Assembly (NCBI RefSeq): GCF_913778135.1
Contig: NZ_CAJYVU010000036.1
Span: forward strand, 1 to 55,211
Direction of reading: 5' to 3'
DNA from: an uncultured Sphingomonas sp.
GTDB taxonomy: Bacteria; Pseudomonadota; Alphaproteobacteria; Sphingomonadales; Sphingomonadaceae
Length of the DNA stretch: 55,211 bases
Part shown: positions 27,652 to 36,063 of the stretch, in pieces
Numbering within the stretch: position 1 is the stretch's first letter
Layout of the letters: each line of letters opens with the position of its first letter
Notes under the pieces: generated by a model
Databases searched by the model: none
What the model was told of the DNA's origin: nothing
The model's input: only the letters and a program-made list of their open reading frames with translations
Program-made: the position numbers and the translations under genes

Positions 27652-28799
27652 CGCGTCGCCCGTTCGTACGTCGTTCTGATGCGTTGAAGCGAAACTGGCC
27701 ACGAGAAGTGGGTTTCGGCATGACGTCGACAGGCCACCTCGTCCGGAACAATGATCCGTCCGTCCAACCAGCCGGTCAGGCCCTCAGCCAGCGGCCCGGT
27801 GCCCGGCCCTGAGACGACCAGATCGGGCGCCAGCGGTTGCACGATTTCGGGCAAGCCGCCGACGGGGGTCACCATGGCGGGCGTTCCGGCTGCCATCGCC
27901 TCCACAGTGATGAGACCGAAACCTTCAAGTGCGACGGTTGGCGTGACGGTCAGATCCGCGGCGCGATAGGCGAGGGGCAGGTCGTCATCGGGCACGAAGC
28001 CGATCAGGCGCACGTTATCATTGAGCTCTAGCGCATCAACCTGCGCCTGCAAGGCCGCCTGCTCGGGACCGCGTCCCGCAACCACCAGCAGGAGGTCGGG
28101 GTGGCGCGCCACCACGTGCGCAACTGCTGCAATAAGGTGGTCCAGTCCCATACGGCGGACCAATCGCCGCACCGCCAGCACGATTGGGCGATCGACTGGC
28201 CAACCCAGCGCTTCGCGGGCCTGCGATCGTGGCATGGTGGCGACCGCGGCGAAGCGATCAGTGTCTATTCCCCCCGGCGAGATATCAATGCGATCGGGAT
28301 CAATTCCATATTGTTCCACGAGCAATCGCTTGAACGCGTTTGACAGGACAATGCAGCGAGTGGAGTGTCGATAGACACTGCGTTCTATCAGCTGCTTGAC
28401 CATGGTTGCCGCACTACCCTGGCCTTGAGCCATACTCTCCACCGCCCATGGCCCATGAAAATGAATAACCAGCGGCACGTTAATTTGATCGAGCGCAGGA
28501 AAGGCATGCAGCGCGAAATGCGATGCCACCAGATCGGTATGCCGTTCGCGTAAGGCGTGGCGCACTGCGCGTCGTGCCGCCGCCAAACGGCGTGGCAGAG
28601 CGGCGGTACGATCGGTGAAACTCGTGACCAGGCCGCTGCTTTCGTCCTCGACGCTAGCGCGTCCGGCTACGAGCCCCTGCACCTTGATCCCGACGCTATC
28701 AGCGTGACGCATAAGATCATGGAAGTAGCGGTCCAGCCCTCCACCATGCTCAGGAAACCACTCTAGGCCGATCTGCAACGTGCGCAACGGTGTCGTCAA
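27648..28799 (-). CDS. GT4 glycosyltransferase
   Basis: 383 residues, opening TLQIGLEWFPEHGGGLDRYF with a Gly-rich acceptor loop. The C-terminal E-x7-E motif is EGFGLITVEAMAAGTPAMVT. It begins 10 bp after the polymerase-like gene stop and overlaps the next GT4 by 4 bp, so these genes are one translational unit. The transferred sugar is unknown. Confidence 0.86.
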   Translation of the reverse strand: MTTPLRTLQIGLEWFPEHGGGLDRYFHDLMRHADSVGIKVQGLVAGRASVEDESSGLVTSFTDRTAALPRRLAAARRAVRHALRERHTDLVASHFALHAFPALDQINVPLVIHFHGPWAVESMAQGQGSAATMVKQLIERSVYRHSTRCIVLSNAFKRLLVEQYGIDPDRIDISPGGIDTDRFAAVATMPRSQAREALGWPVDRPIVLAVRRLVRRMGLDHLIAAVAHVVARHPDLLLVVAGRGPEQAALQAQVDALELNDNVRLIGFVPDDDLPLAYRAADLTVTPTVALEGFGLITVEAMAAGTPAMVTPVGGLPEIVQPLAPDLVVSGPGTGPLAEGLTGWLDGRIIVPDEVACRRHAETHFSWPVSLQRIRTTYERATR

Positions 28800-28809
28800 C
28801 GTGTGTGCC

Positions 28810-30264
28810 TCAACGTGTCTGTCTCATTGCGCGCAGATCGCGCTGCGGTGCCGTCTGTCCGACGGAAAAGACTCCATGTTCGATGCCGAACAGGATTGCC
28901 AAGGCTGCGAACGGGTAGAAGCATATCGCGGCCGGGCCGAAGAAGGGATTGGCGAGCAGGAACTGGCTCGCCGATGCAACCGCCACCGCCGCGAGTGCTG
29001 CGCCGGCGCGATCGAAACCGGCCGACCGCCACGCCGCGAGCAGCAACGCACCCAAGCTGACGAACATGAAGATGCTGACCACTCCGAAGTTGGAGATGAC
29101 TTCAAGCAGCCCACTGTCGATCACGTTGGCCGCGGCATCCCCACTGGTATTGCCTAGCCGTGAAGCCGTATCGCCCGTGTTGCCGAGCCCCAGGCCAAAC
29201 ACCGCTGATGTCGGGGAACTGCTGAAGCTGCTGTAGATGTCGAGCCGTGCCGACAGGCTGTCGTCGCGTGACAGATTACCCAAACTGCTCGACCGCTGCG
29301 CGATCGTCCGACCAATTTCCCCGGTGGCGATGATGGGGAGTGTGGCGATCGAGAGAACGACGATGCCGATGATATAAGCCGCTTTGCGCTTGGCATCGGA
29401 CCGCGAAACGAGGACGATGATTCCCAACACGATGCCGCCCCAGGCGCTGCGGACGAGCGACAGCAGGAAGGTGACCGCACCGGCTATGATCGGGAATTTT
29501 GTAATGGCCCCGCGCGATGCCATGGCGGTAATCAACCCGGCGCCCGCGAAGAAGGCGAGCACCGCCGGTCCGTTCATCGTGCTGAACACGCGAACCATCA
29601 TCGGTGCCGGCGCACCGATCGACCGCAGCTCGGACAAGCGCATCCAATATTCGTCCCACGGTGGCAGGTAGAAGAATTGATAGATGCCATAAAGGCCGAT
29701 CGCCGCCAGACCCCAGATGAACGCGCCGGAAAGCGCGTCCGCCTTGTCGGCCGCCGAACCGGGCGTGCACAGCAAGTACAGTGCGAACAGAACCGGTGAC
29801 GCCCAGTTGAGGAAGGCAAAGGATGCTGCCACCAGTCCCGCTGTTGGAGCGCCGACAAAGAAACCGTAGATCAGCACGATCAGGATAACGGCGTGGGGCA
29901 ACATGATGCTCACGGGCAACGTGCGACGTTGTCGCAGCAGAGCCATGACGGACAGCAATGTGGCCGCTAGGGGAGCGATCATGACGATGCTAACGACATG
30001 ATAACCCGAGGCGTAATCGGCGAGCCGCCGCACCAGCGGCGTCAACATCCAGACCCAGACGACAAAACCGATATAGCCCAGCGGGCGAAAGAACAGCAGC
30101 CACGCGGCGAACGCCACGATCAACGGCGTGTATAGGAAGTTGAGCACCCCGGCCGCTGGCGACAGCCCAATCACCGCGGTTCCCAGAGCGAGCATCGCCT
30201 GCAACCCCAAGGCACGGCGCGTCCGCGGATCGCGCCACGGCACGGGTAAAGACTGAACAGCCAT
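28810..30264 (-). CDS. EPS polymerase/ligase-like membrane protein (Wzy-like)
   Basis: 484 residues with 10-12 membrane helices (LQAMLALGTAVIGLSPAAGV, YIGFVVWVWMLTPLV) and a large loop containing SLSARLDIYSSFSSSPTSAV and GLGLGNTGDTASRLGNTSGD. This resembles O-antigen polymerase/ligase proteins by topology more than by sequence. Its start codon is preceded by a run of nine G (minus sense) that acts as the ribosome site (30267-30275). This is the second polymerase-like gene of the window and is embedded with the gmd-rmd genes. Confidence 0.72.
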   Translation of the reverse strand: MAVQSLPVPWRDPRTRRALGLQAMLALGTAVIGLSPAAGVLNFLYTPLIVAFAAWLLFFRPLGYIGFVVWVWMLTPLVRRLADYASGYHVVSIVMIAPLAATLLSVMALLRQRRTLPVSIMLPHAVILIVLIYGFFVGAPTAGLVAASFAFLNWASPVLFALYLLCTPGSAADKADALSGAFIWGLAAIGLYGIYQFFYLPPWDEYWMRLSELRSIGAPAPMMVRVFSTMNGPAVLAFFAGAGLITAMASRGAITKFPIIAGAVTFLLSLVRSAWGGIVLGIIVLVSRSDAKRKAAYIIGIVVLSIATLPIIATGEIGRTIAQRSSSLGNLSRDDSLSARLDIYSSFSSSPTSAVFGLGLGNTGDTASRLGNTSGDAAANVIDSGLLEVISNFGVVSIFMFVSLGALLLAAWRSAGFDRAGAALAAVAVASASQFLLANPFFGPAAICFYPFAALAILFGIEHGVFSVGQTAPQRDLRAMRQTR

Positions 30265-30324
30265 CACCCCCCCCCTAAGCCAGCCGGGCTCGTGCCGCCA
30301 CGTCAAACCGTAACGCAACCGCAG

Positions 30325-31248
30325 TCACCGGTGCGTCCGCCACCACGTTCCCATTCCCTTAGCGCGTCCCCGCCACGACGCGACCAGTCGCTGCACCGGT
30401 ACCTGACGCCCCATCAAGGCGATGCGCGGCAGTTGCAGCAGTCCGGGAACGTCCGAGGTCCCGATTGCGAACCCCCAGATCACAAATGCGGGGCGTTGCC
30501 ACGATTTCAGGTGGTCGAGGATCATGACCTCTTCGTTGTGCGCCTTGTTGAACTGGGCATCGAACGCGAAGCCTGATCTTTTATCGGAATCGTGGCGGAC
30601 CGATGGGAAATGATCGACCAGCACGTGCGGATCGTAGACAATGCGCCAGCCGTCTTTCGTGATGTCGTTGCACAGCCCAACTTCGAAATGCACCTGCGCG
30701 CCGCGCCCGAGCAGGCGCTCGTCGGCGCGGTGATCGCGCAAGGCGGCGGTACGAAAGCTCATGTTGACACCTTTCAGCACCGCGACGGACCGCGCGTCGC
30801 CGACACCCAGATGATGCGCACCGACCATCCGCCCGTACCATGATACCGTGCCGACCTCTTGTTCGCCCGGCAATACCGCCTCACCGGCAACATAAATCAC
30901 GTCGCGCCCACCCAACGCGCCGAGCTTCGGATCGGCGTCATAGTGCGCAACGATCCGCGTCAGCCAGTCGGGATGGGGTGCGGCATCGTCGTCAATCATC
31001 ACGACCACGTCGCCTGTCGTCGCATCGAACCCACGATTGACTGCTGCGACCACCCCCTCGACACGAACCTCAACCGCTCTGACCGGCAGGGCCCACGCCT
31101 GTGCCAGCACACCTTTGGTGTCGTCGTCGTCGGGGCGGTGCACAACCAGTACCTCGTCGGGTAAACGGTCCAGCCGTTCCAGTGACCCCAAGCAGCGTTG
31201 CAGGTCCACTGGGCGGCGATAGGTGGGCACGAGAATGGTAATCTTCAT
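30325..31248 (-). CDS. GT2 glycosyltransferase
   Basis: 307 residues with the GT2 opening KITILVPTYRRPVDLQRCL, the catalytic DDDAAPHPDW segment and GVNMSFRTAALRD. This is an inverting transferase of the rhamnosyltransferase-like sort. It begins the minus-strand group and is divergent from the GT4 at 31419. It has a short hydrophobic C-terminus. Donor and acceptor are unknown. Confidence 0.85.
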   Translation of the reverse strand: MKITILVPTYRRPVDLQRCLGSLERLDRLPDEVLVVHRPDDDDTKGVLAQAWALPVRAVEVRVEGVVAAVNRGFDATTGDVVVMIDDDAAPHPDWLTRIVAHYDADPKLGALGGRDVIYVAGEAVLPGEQEVGTVSWYGRMVGAHHLGVGDARSVAVLKGVNMSFRTAALRDHRADERLLGRGAQVHFEVGLCNDITKDGWRIVYDPHVLVDHFPSVRHDSDKRSGFAFDAQFNKAHNEEVMILDHLKSWQRPAFVIWGFAIGTSDVPGLLQLPRIALMGRQVPVQRLVASWRGRAKGMGTWWRTHR

Positions 31249-31418
31249 CGAAAGGTTCCCGGATCAAGGTCGCAGCAGCTATGGTCGCGCCCGAACCACT
31301 GCTTTCGACACGGTGTCAATGCAGCGCGTCACTCGTACCGCCGCGATCGATCAAGCTTGGCAGTCGGGAAGCCAGTCGTTAGCCGAGCAATTTCCCCACG
31401 AATTGCGCCGGATCGCTC

Positions 31419-32537
31419 ATGAACGTCGAACTAAACGTCCAGCCGCTCGACGGCGGGTTCGCGGGCGTACCAACCTATCTGCGCAATTTGATCGCGGCAT
31501 TGGAGACACGGCATCCATCCGTTGCGTTGCACTTTGCAGCCGATCACGTGGTTGAGGAATTGCCGCGCGATCGGCAGACGCTGGTCAGCCCGCCGATCCG
31601 TGATCTGAAGGGCAAGCTGTTGTGGGAAAATCTGCGCTACCCGCTGCATACGCTGGCCAGTCGCCCCGACATCGTCCACATACCCTATCATGCGACGACC
31701 TGCTGGGGTGGGGGAAGGCGCGTCATCACCATCCATGATTGTTTCTTGTGGGACCATCCCCCGACCGCGCGAAGCGAACGCGTCGATTTGTGGTTGCTGG
31801 GGCAGGCCGCACGTCGCGCGCACCTGATCATCACTGACTCCCTTTTTTCCGCCAATATGATCGAGCGGCTGTTTAGGATCGACCGCGACCGCATCCATGT
31901 CACGCCGCTTGCCTGCGCGCCCGACATCGTGGTGGAACGCCCGTCGGCCGAGGTCGACGTGTTCCGTGCTCGGTACGGGATCGGCGCCCGCTCGATCTTC
32001 TACGCTGGCGGCACGGCCGCGCACAAGAATGTCGCGGCGCTGGTCAAGGCATATGGACTGCTGGAACCGGACCTGCGCGCCACGACCAATCTCGTCATCG
32101 CCGGCCGCGTCGGTAACGATGCGCCGCATCATCTCGCCATCCATGCCGCAATCGCCGACCTTGCCGGGCCGGGAAGGGTGATCCTGACCGGGCTGTTGCC
32201 GCAGGAGGAGCTGGGCACCGCCTATCAGAGTGCCAGCCTGTTCGCCTTTCCGTCATTGTACGAAGGGTTCGGGCTCGCACCGCTCGAGGCGATGGCGTGC
32301 AGCCTACCGGTGATCGTGTCTGATCGCGCCAGCATTCCCGAAGTCGTCGGCGACGCAGGCATCATCGTCAATCCGCTCGATCACACCGCGCTCGCTGCGG
32401 CTTTCACCCGGGTGTTGGGTGATCCCGCACGCGAACAGGCGATGCGGCAGGCATCGCGCGCGCGCGCCGCGACGTTCACGTGGAACAGAACCGCCGACCT
32501 GACCGTGGACGCCTATCGCGCCGCCTTGTCGCGGTAG
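31419..32537 (+). CDS. GT4 glycosyltransferase (plus strand within the minus-strand group)
   Basis: 372 residues: [20 protein letters not shown] at the N-terminus, the [14 protein letters not shown] phosphate-binding segment and [20 protein letters not shown] (E-x7-E). It is the only plus-strand gene between 22.3 and 40.1 kb. It overlaps the convergent gene at its 3' end by 25 bp (32513-32537). Confidence 0.86.
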   Translation: MNVELNVQPLDGGFAGVPTYLRNLIAALETRHPSVALHFAADHVVEELPRDRQTLVSPPIRDLKGKLLWENLRYPLHTLASRPDIVHIPYHATTCWGGGRRVITIHDCFLWDHPPTARSERVDLWLLGQAARRAHLIITDSLFSANMIERLFRIDRDRIHVTPLACAPDIVVERPSAEVDVFRARYGIGARSIFYAGGTAAHKNVAALVKAYGLLEPDLRATTNLVIAGRVGNDAPHHLAIHAAIADLAGPGRVILTGLLPQEELGTAYQSASLFAFPSLYEGFGLAPLEAMACSLPVIVSDRASIPEVVGDAGIIVNPLDHTALAAAFTRVLGDPAREQAMRQASRARAATFTWNRTADLTVDAYRAALSR

Positions 32538-33664
32538 CTGATAAACGTCTCCTCATAGGCCAGGGCAAGACGCTCGAGCGTATAGGCTTCGGCCGTCCGG
32601 CGCCCTTGGGCCGCGATCCGCTCGCGCAACGCCGGATCGTCGAACAGGCGACAGATTGCCGAGGCGAGGTGCGTCGCGGATGCGGCCGGAACGATCAGCG
32701 CGTCGTGTTCGGGGCGGATCAGGTCGCCACCCATGCCGGTCGTCGTGGTGACCGCTGCGAGCCCGCACGCCATCGCCTCCAGCAGTGCGAGCCCGAACCC
32801 TTCGGACAATGACGGAAACAGAAACAGTTCGTGGCGCTCGAACGCGGCGACCTGCTCGGCGATGCTGACGCGCCCGAGCACGCGGATGCGCGACGTGTCC
32901 ATCCCCGCGAAGGCGGCATGAAGTGCTGCCTCGCTCATCCCGGTCCCACCAAGGGTCAGCGTGGCATCGGGATGACGCGCCAATACCTCGGCCCAGGCGC
33001 GGACGAGATAGGCGGTGCCCTTGCGATCCGACCATGACCCGAACCAGATTGCCGAGCGTGGCATGCGCGGCGGGGAGGCGGACGCAGCGCTAAGGGCGGC
33101 GAGCAGATCGGGGTGGACGGCGAGCGGAATCCAGCGGCACCGCTCCGCCGGTATCCCCTGGTCGATCATGTAATCAAGGTCGCGCCGGCAGTTCAGCGTC
33201 ACCAGATCGGCAGCGCGCGCGCCTGCCAGATCCCATTTCGTCGGCAGCGGTCCGGTCAGCGTGCGATAGGTGGACGAAACCGCGACATGGCCGCGTGCGG
33301 CTTCGTCCATGGTTGCACGATGATCGAAGAATGCGGCGCCGAGCAGGTGATGAACGCGCAACGTCTTGCCCGCCCCCATGCGTCCAAACAGAGGATACAG
33401 CATCCCCGACGCGGAGAAGACGACGTCGTAGCGCTCGGGCGCGAGCCGCGCCGCGGCGCGGCTCGCGACTTGCGGCAGTGCGACCCGCCCGACGAGCCGC
33501 CCCGGCTCTTTGTCGGTGAACAGATCCTCGCGGTGGATCGTGGTGACAGCGTGCCCGCGCGCCAGCAGCCCCTCGTTCAGCAGGTGGAACACGCGCGAGG
33601 CACCACCCATCGGATCGTTGCGCGACAGCGATACCATCAGGATGCGCAAAGCCGACGGGCTCAT
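32513..33664 (-). CDS. GT4 glycosyltransferase
   Basis: 383 residues from the ATG at 33664 (4-bp overlap with the upstream stop). The acceptor motif MVSLSRNDPMGGASRVFHLL and the donor motif EGFGLALLEAMACGLAAVTT are seen. It is third in the chain TPR protein - GT4 - GT4, each overlapping the previous by ATGA. The donor is unknown. Confidence 0.85.
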   Translation of the reverse strand: MSPSALRILMVSLSRNDPMGGASRVFHLLNEGLLARGHAVTTIHREDLFTDKEPGRLVGRVALPQVASRAAARLAPERYDVVFSASGMLYPLFGRMGAGKTLRVHHLLGAAFFDHRATMDEAARGHVAVSSTYRTLTGPLPTKWDLAGARAADLVTLNCRRDLDYMIDQGIPAERCRWIPLAVHPDLLAALSAASASPPRMPRSAIWFGSWSDRKGTAYLVRAWAEVLARHPDATLTLGGTGMSEAALHAAFAGMDTSRIRVLGRVSIAEQVAAFERHELFLFPSLSEGFGLALLEAMACGLAAVTTTTGMGGDLIRPEHDALIVPAASATHLASAICRLFDDPALRERIAAQGRRTAEAYTLERLALAYEETFISYRDKAAR

Positions 33665-34815
33665 CGCTTTACCTCTGCTGCGGCGATGTAATCGGCTTCG
33701 AGCTGGTCGACGATACGGGGCCAATGGAACCGCTCGGACCACGACCGTCCGGCCGTGCCGAGTTCGTAGCGTAGCGCCGGATTCGCGATCAACTGCGTCA
33801 GTGCCGCAGCAAGCGCGTCGGCGTCGCCGGGGGGGACCAGCAGACCGGTTTCCTCGGGCACCACCTCGGGAATGCCACCGACACGGGTGCCGACCACCGG
33901 TACGCCGTATCGCATCGCTTCGATGTACGGCATGCCGAAACCTTCGTAATAGGACGGCATGACAAACACGCCCGCACTGGCATAGCGGCGCTCCAGCTCG
34001 GCCTCGTCAACGATCCCCGCCAGGTCGATCGTGCTGCCGTATTTGGCGGACAGGCGCGCGCGCGTCTCCTCGCCTACGGCACCAACCACGGCGAGTGTCG
34101 GTGCGGCATCGCCATGCTGCGCACGAAGCCGATCATAGGCCTTCTCGAGTACCGAAAAGCCCTTGCGTGCGTCGTCTACCCGACCGACGAACAGCAGGTT
34201 CGTACCATGCGGTACGCCGCGCAACTGCTCCAACGGCGCGCTGATACCTGCGGACAGGACCGCGAACGTGTCTGCCTGCGCGTCGGGGTAGTCGATCAGC
34301 AGCTTGTCAAAATCGGACCGCGTCAGGTGATACACGCGCGCCGCATCGCGCAGCGGATGGCGGTTGAGCCGGCGCAGGACCAGCTTGCGCAACGTATCGA
34401 GCCGCAGTGTGTCGGGATGGTGATAGCTTGAGTAGAAGAACGGCTTTCCGGCATCCCGCGCATAGGCGGCCGCGCCATCCGCCCAGGCGGGTGCACCGAT
34501 ATTATGGGCATGGACGATGTCGGGCGCGAACTCGCGCAATGCCTGCGCCAGTCCGTCGATCCGCCATCCGCCATTGCTCGGATAGCTCATCGGCCACGGT
34601 GGTCGACGACGGGCGACATGCAGGCGGCGGACCGCGACGCCGTCGATCGTTTCGCGCTCTGGAACGTCGAACGTACCGTCAGGGAAGCGCAGCTTGCTGG
34701 TCAGAACGAGAACCTCGTGGCCGCGTGCCGACAGCAGACGCGCCTGCATGTCCATGATCTTCTCGATCCCGGACAGGAGCGGGCGGTAATAAGGGCCGAT
34801 GATCGCGATCTTCAT
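33661..34815 (-). CDS. GT4 glycosyltransferase
   Basis: 384 residues: KIAIIGPYYRPLLSGIEKIM at the N-terminus, the FVGRVDDARKGFSVLEKAY loop and EGFGMPYIEAMRYGVPVVGT. A standard GT4 fold with normal length. It overlaps both neighbours by 4 bp. Its closeness to the Wzc-like gene suggests it acts on the same polymer. Confidence 0.86.
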   Translation of the reverse strand: MKIAIIGPYYRPLLSGIEKIMDMQARLLSARGHEVLVLTSKLRFPDGTFDVPERETIDGVAVRRLHVARRRPPWPMSYPSNGGWRIDGLAQALREFAPDIVHAHNIGAPAWADGAAAYARDAGKPFFYSSYHHPDTLRLDTLRKLVLRRLNRHPLRDAARVYHLTRSDFDKLLIDYPDAQADTFAVLSAGISAPLEQLRGVPHGTNLLFVGRVDDARKGFSVLEKAYDRLRAQHGDAAPTLAVVGAVGEETRARLSAKYGSTIDLAGIVDEAELERRYASAGVFVMPSYYEGFGMPYIEAMRYGVPVVGTRVGGIPEVVPEETGLLVPPGDADALAAALTQLIANPALRYELGTAGRSWSERFHWPRIVDQLEADYIAAAEVKR

Positions 34816-36047
34816 GAGGTGCTGCGCGCCATCTTCACCGCCACATCGTCGATCCATGGCCGCGGCGCATCGGTCCCCTCATTTGCCGGACTGCTGGCGG
34901 TGATTGACAGCAACTGCCCCGTGCACCCCTGCGGAACGGTGAAGGGCGCACGCAGTTGAGCGCCCGCGGTCGGCAGCGTAGGCAGCCGCCACGTCAGCAG
35001 CGCAGTGTTCGATCCGGCACACCGGATCGTGACCAATGGCCGCTCGTCCATGGCGCCGGTCACGTCACCGGCGGCAAGGGTGAGCATGTAGCGTCCAGCG
35101 GGCAACACTTCCGCCTGATGCGCGACCTCACCCGAACGACCGTTGCGGGCGTCGAGGAACAACGCCGAACCGCGTCCATCGCGGACACCCTGCTCGATCA
35201 CCGATCCGAGTTCGGCGTCGTCGGCGAGCGCCCAATCGAACGGGGGCCAGTTGTTCGACGCCTCGAAGCCGCCATTCCGGATGCCGATAGAGGCGGGGCC
35301 GGGGACGAAGCGCCGCGCGGCTGCCAGCCGGTTCTCGCCCACGCCCTTCGTGATCGTGCGTGACAGGATCTCGCGCTCGCGCGGCACGGCGGGATCGAGC
35401 GAGACGGCGGCGACGATCGGCGCGGTGATGGCGAAGGGAGTCGGGCCACCCGTCAGCTGCGACAGGAAGAATTCGCGCCAGAAGGGACGTTGGCGCAACA
35501 ATGCTATCAACGGCTCCCTGACTGCGGCTTCGGCGGAGGCGGCGAATAAGATCGGGAAAAGCTGCTGATAGCTTTCCGGCTCGGTACGCAGCGCGCGGTC
35601 GTAATGGCGCAGCGCTTCGGCGATCTCGCCGCGGTTGACCGCATATTCAATCAGCGCGAGCTGCGTGCTTAGGTCGCGTCTGGACTGCTGTTCGCCGTAG
35701 CGGAGCCACCGCAGTGCGCGAGGCTCGTCACCGTTCAATGACGCGGCGAGCGCCATCACTCGTGCGGCTGCCACGTTGCCGGGCTGAGCTGTGAGGGCGG
35801 CACTCGCTGCGGCGCGTGCGGCGGGAGCCGAGGAACGCTGCATTTTGGCGAGCAGGCCATTGCTCGCCATGTTGGCCCGCGCGAGCGAGTTTCCGGGCCA
35901 CAACGCCACTGCCCGCACGGGATCGATGCGCGACAGATAGAGCGACGCCGACAACATCGCCGATGCCGCCGCAATAGTGACGGTCAGCACGACGATCAGC
36001 GTGCGCCACCACCATGATCGCGTGAAACGATGGCCGTGCTCCGGCAT
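34812..36047 (-). CDS. Membrane-anchored TPR-like protein with carbohydrate-binding-like C-terminus
   Basis: About 411 residues from the ATG at 36047; ATGs at 36086, 36092 and 36104 would overlap the wzc 3' end. One membrane helix (LIVVLTVTIAAASAMLSASL) is followed by an alpha-helical region resembling tetratricopeptide repeats (residues 60-220, EIAEALRHYDRALRTEPESY). The C-terminal 150 residues look like a jelly-roll carbohydrate-binding domain (NGGFEASNNWPPFDW at its start). Such TPR proteins assist EPS assembly complexes. The exact role is unknown; it lies between the Wzc gene and the GT4s. Confidence 0.7.
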   Translation of the reverse strand: MPEHGHRFTRSWWWRTLIVVLTVTIAAASAMLSASLYLSRIDPVRAVALWPGNSLARANMASNGLLAKMQRSSAPAARAAASAALTAQPGNVAAARVMALAASLNGDEPRALRWLRYGEQQSRRDLSTQLALIEYAVNRGEIAEALRHYDRALRTEPESYQQLFPILFAASAEAAVREPLIALLRQRPFWREFFLSQLTGGPTPFAITAPIVAAVSLDPAVPREREILSRTITKGVGENRLAAARRFVPGPASIGIRNGGFEASNNWPPFDWALADDAELGSVIEQGVRDGRGSALFLDARNGRSGEVAHQAEVLPAGRYMLTLAAGDVTGAMDERPLVTIRCAGSNTALLTWRLPTLPTAGAQLRAPFTVPQGCTGQLLSITASSPANEGTDAPRPWIDDVAVKMARSTS

Positions 36048-36063
36048 CACCGCTGCGGCCACG

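Noticed and set aside
28362..28376. GTGTCGATAGACAC as another TGTCGACA-type site
   Set aside because: It is inside a GT4 coding region, differs from the core and has a longer spacer.
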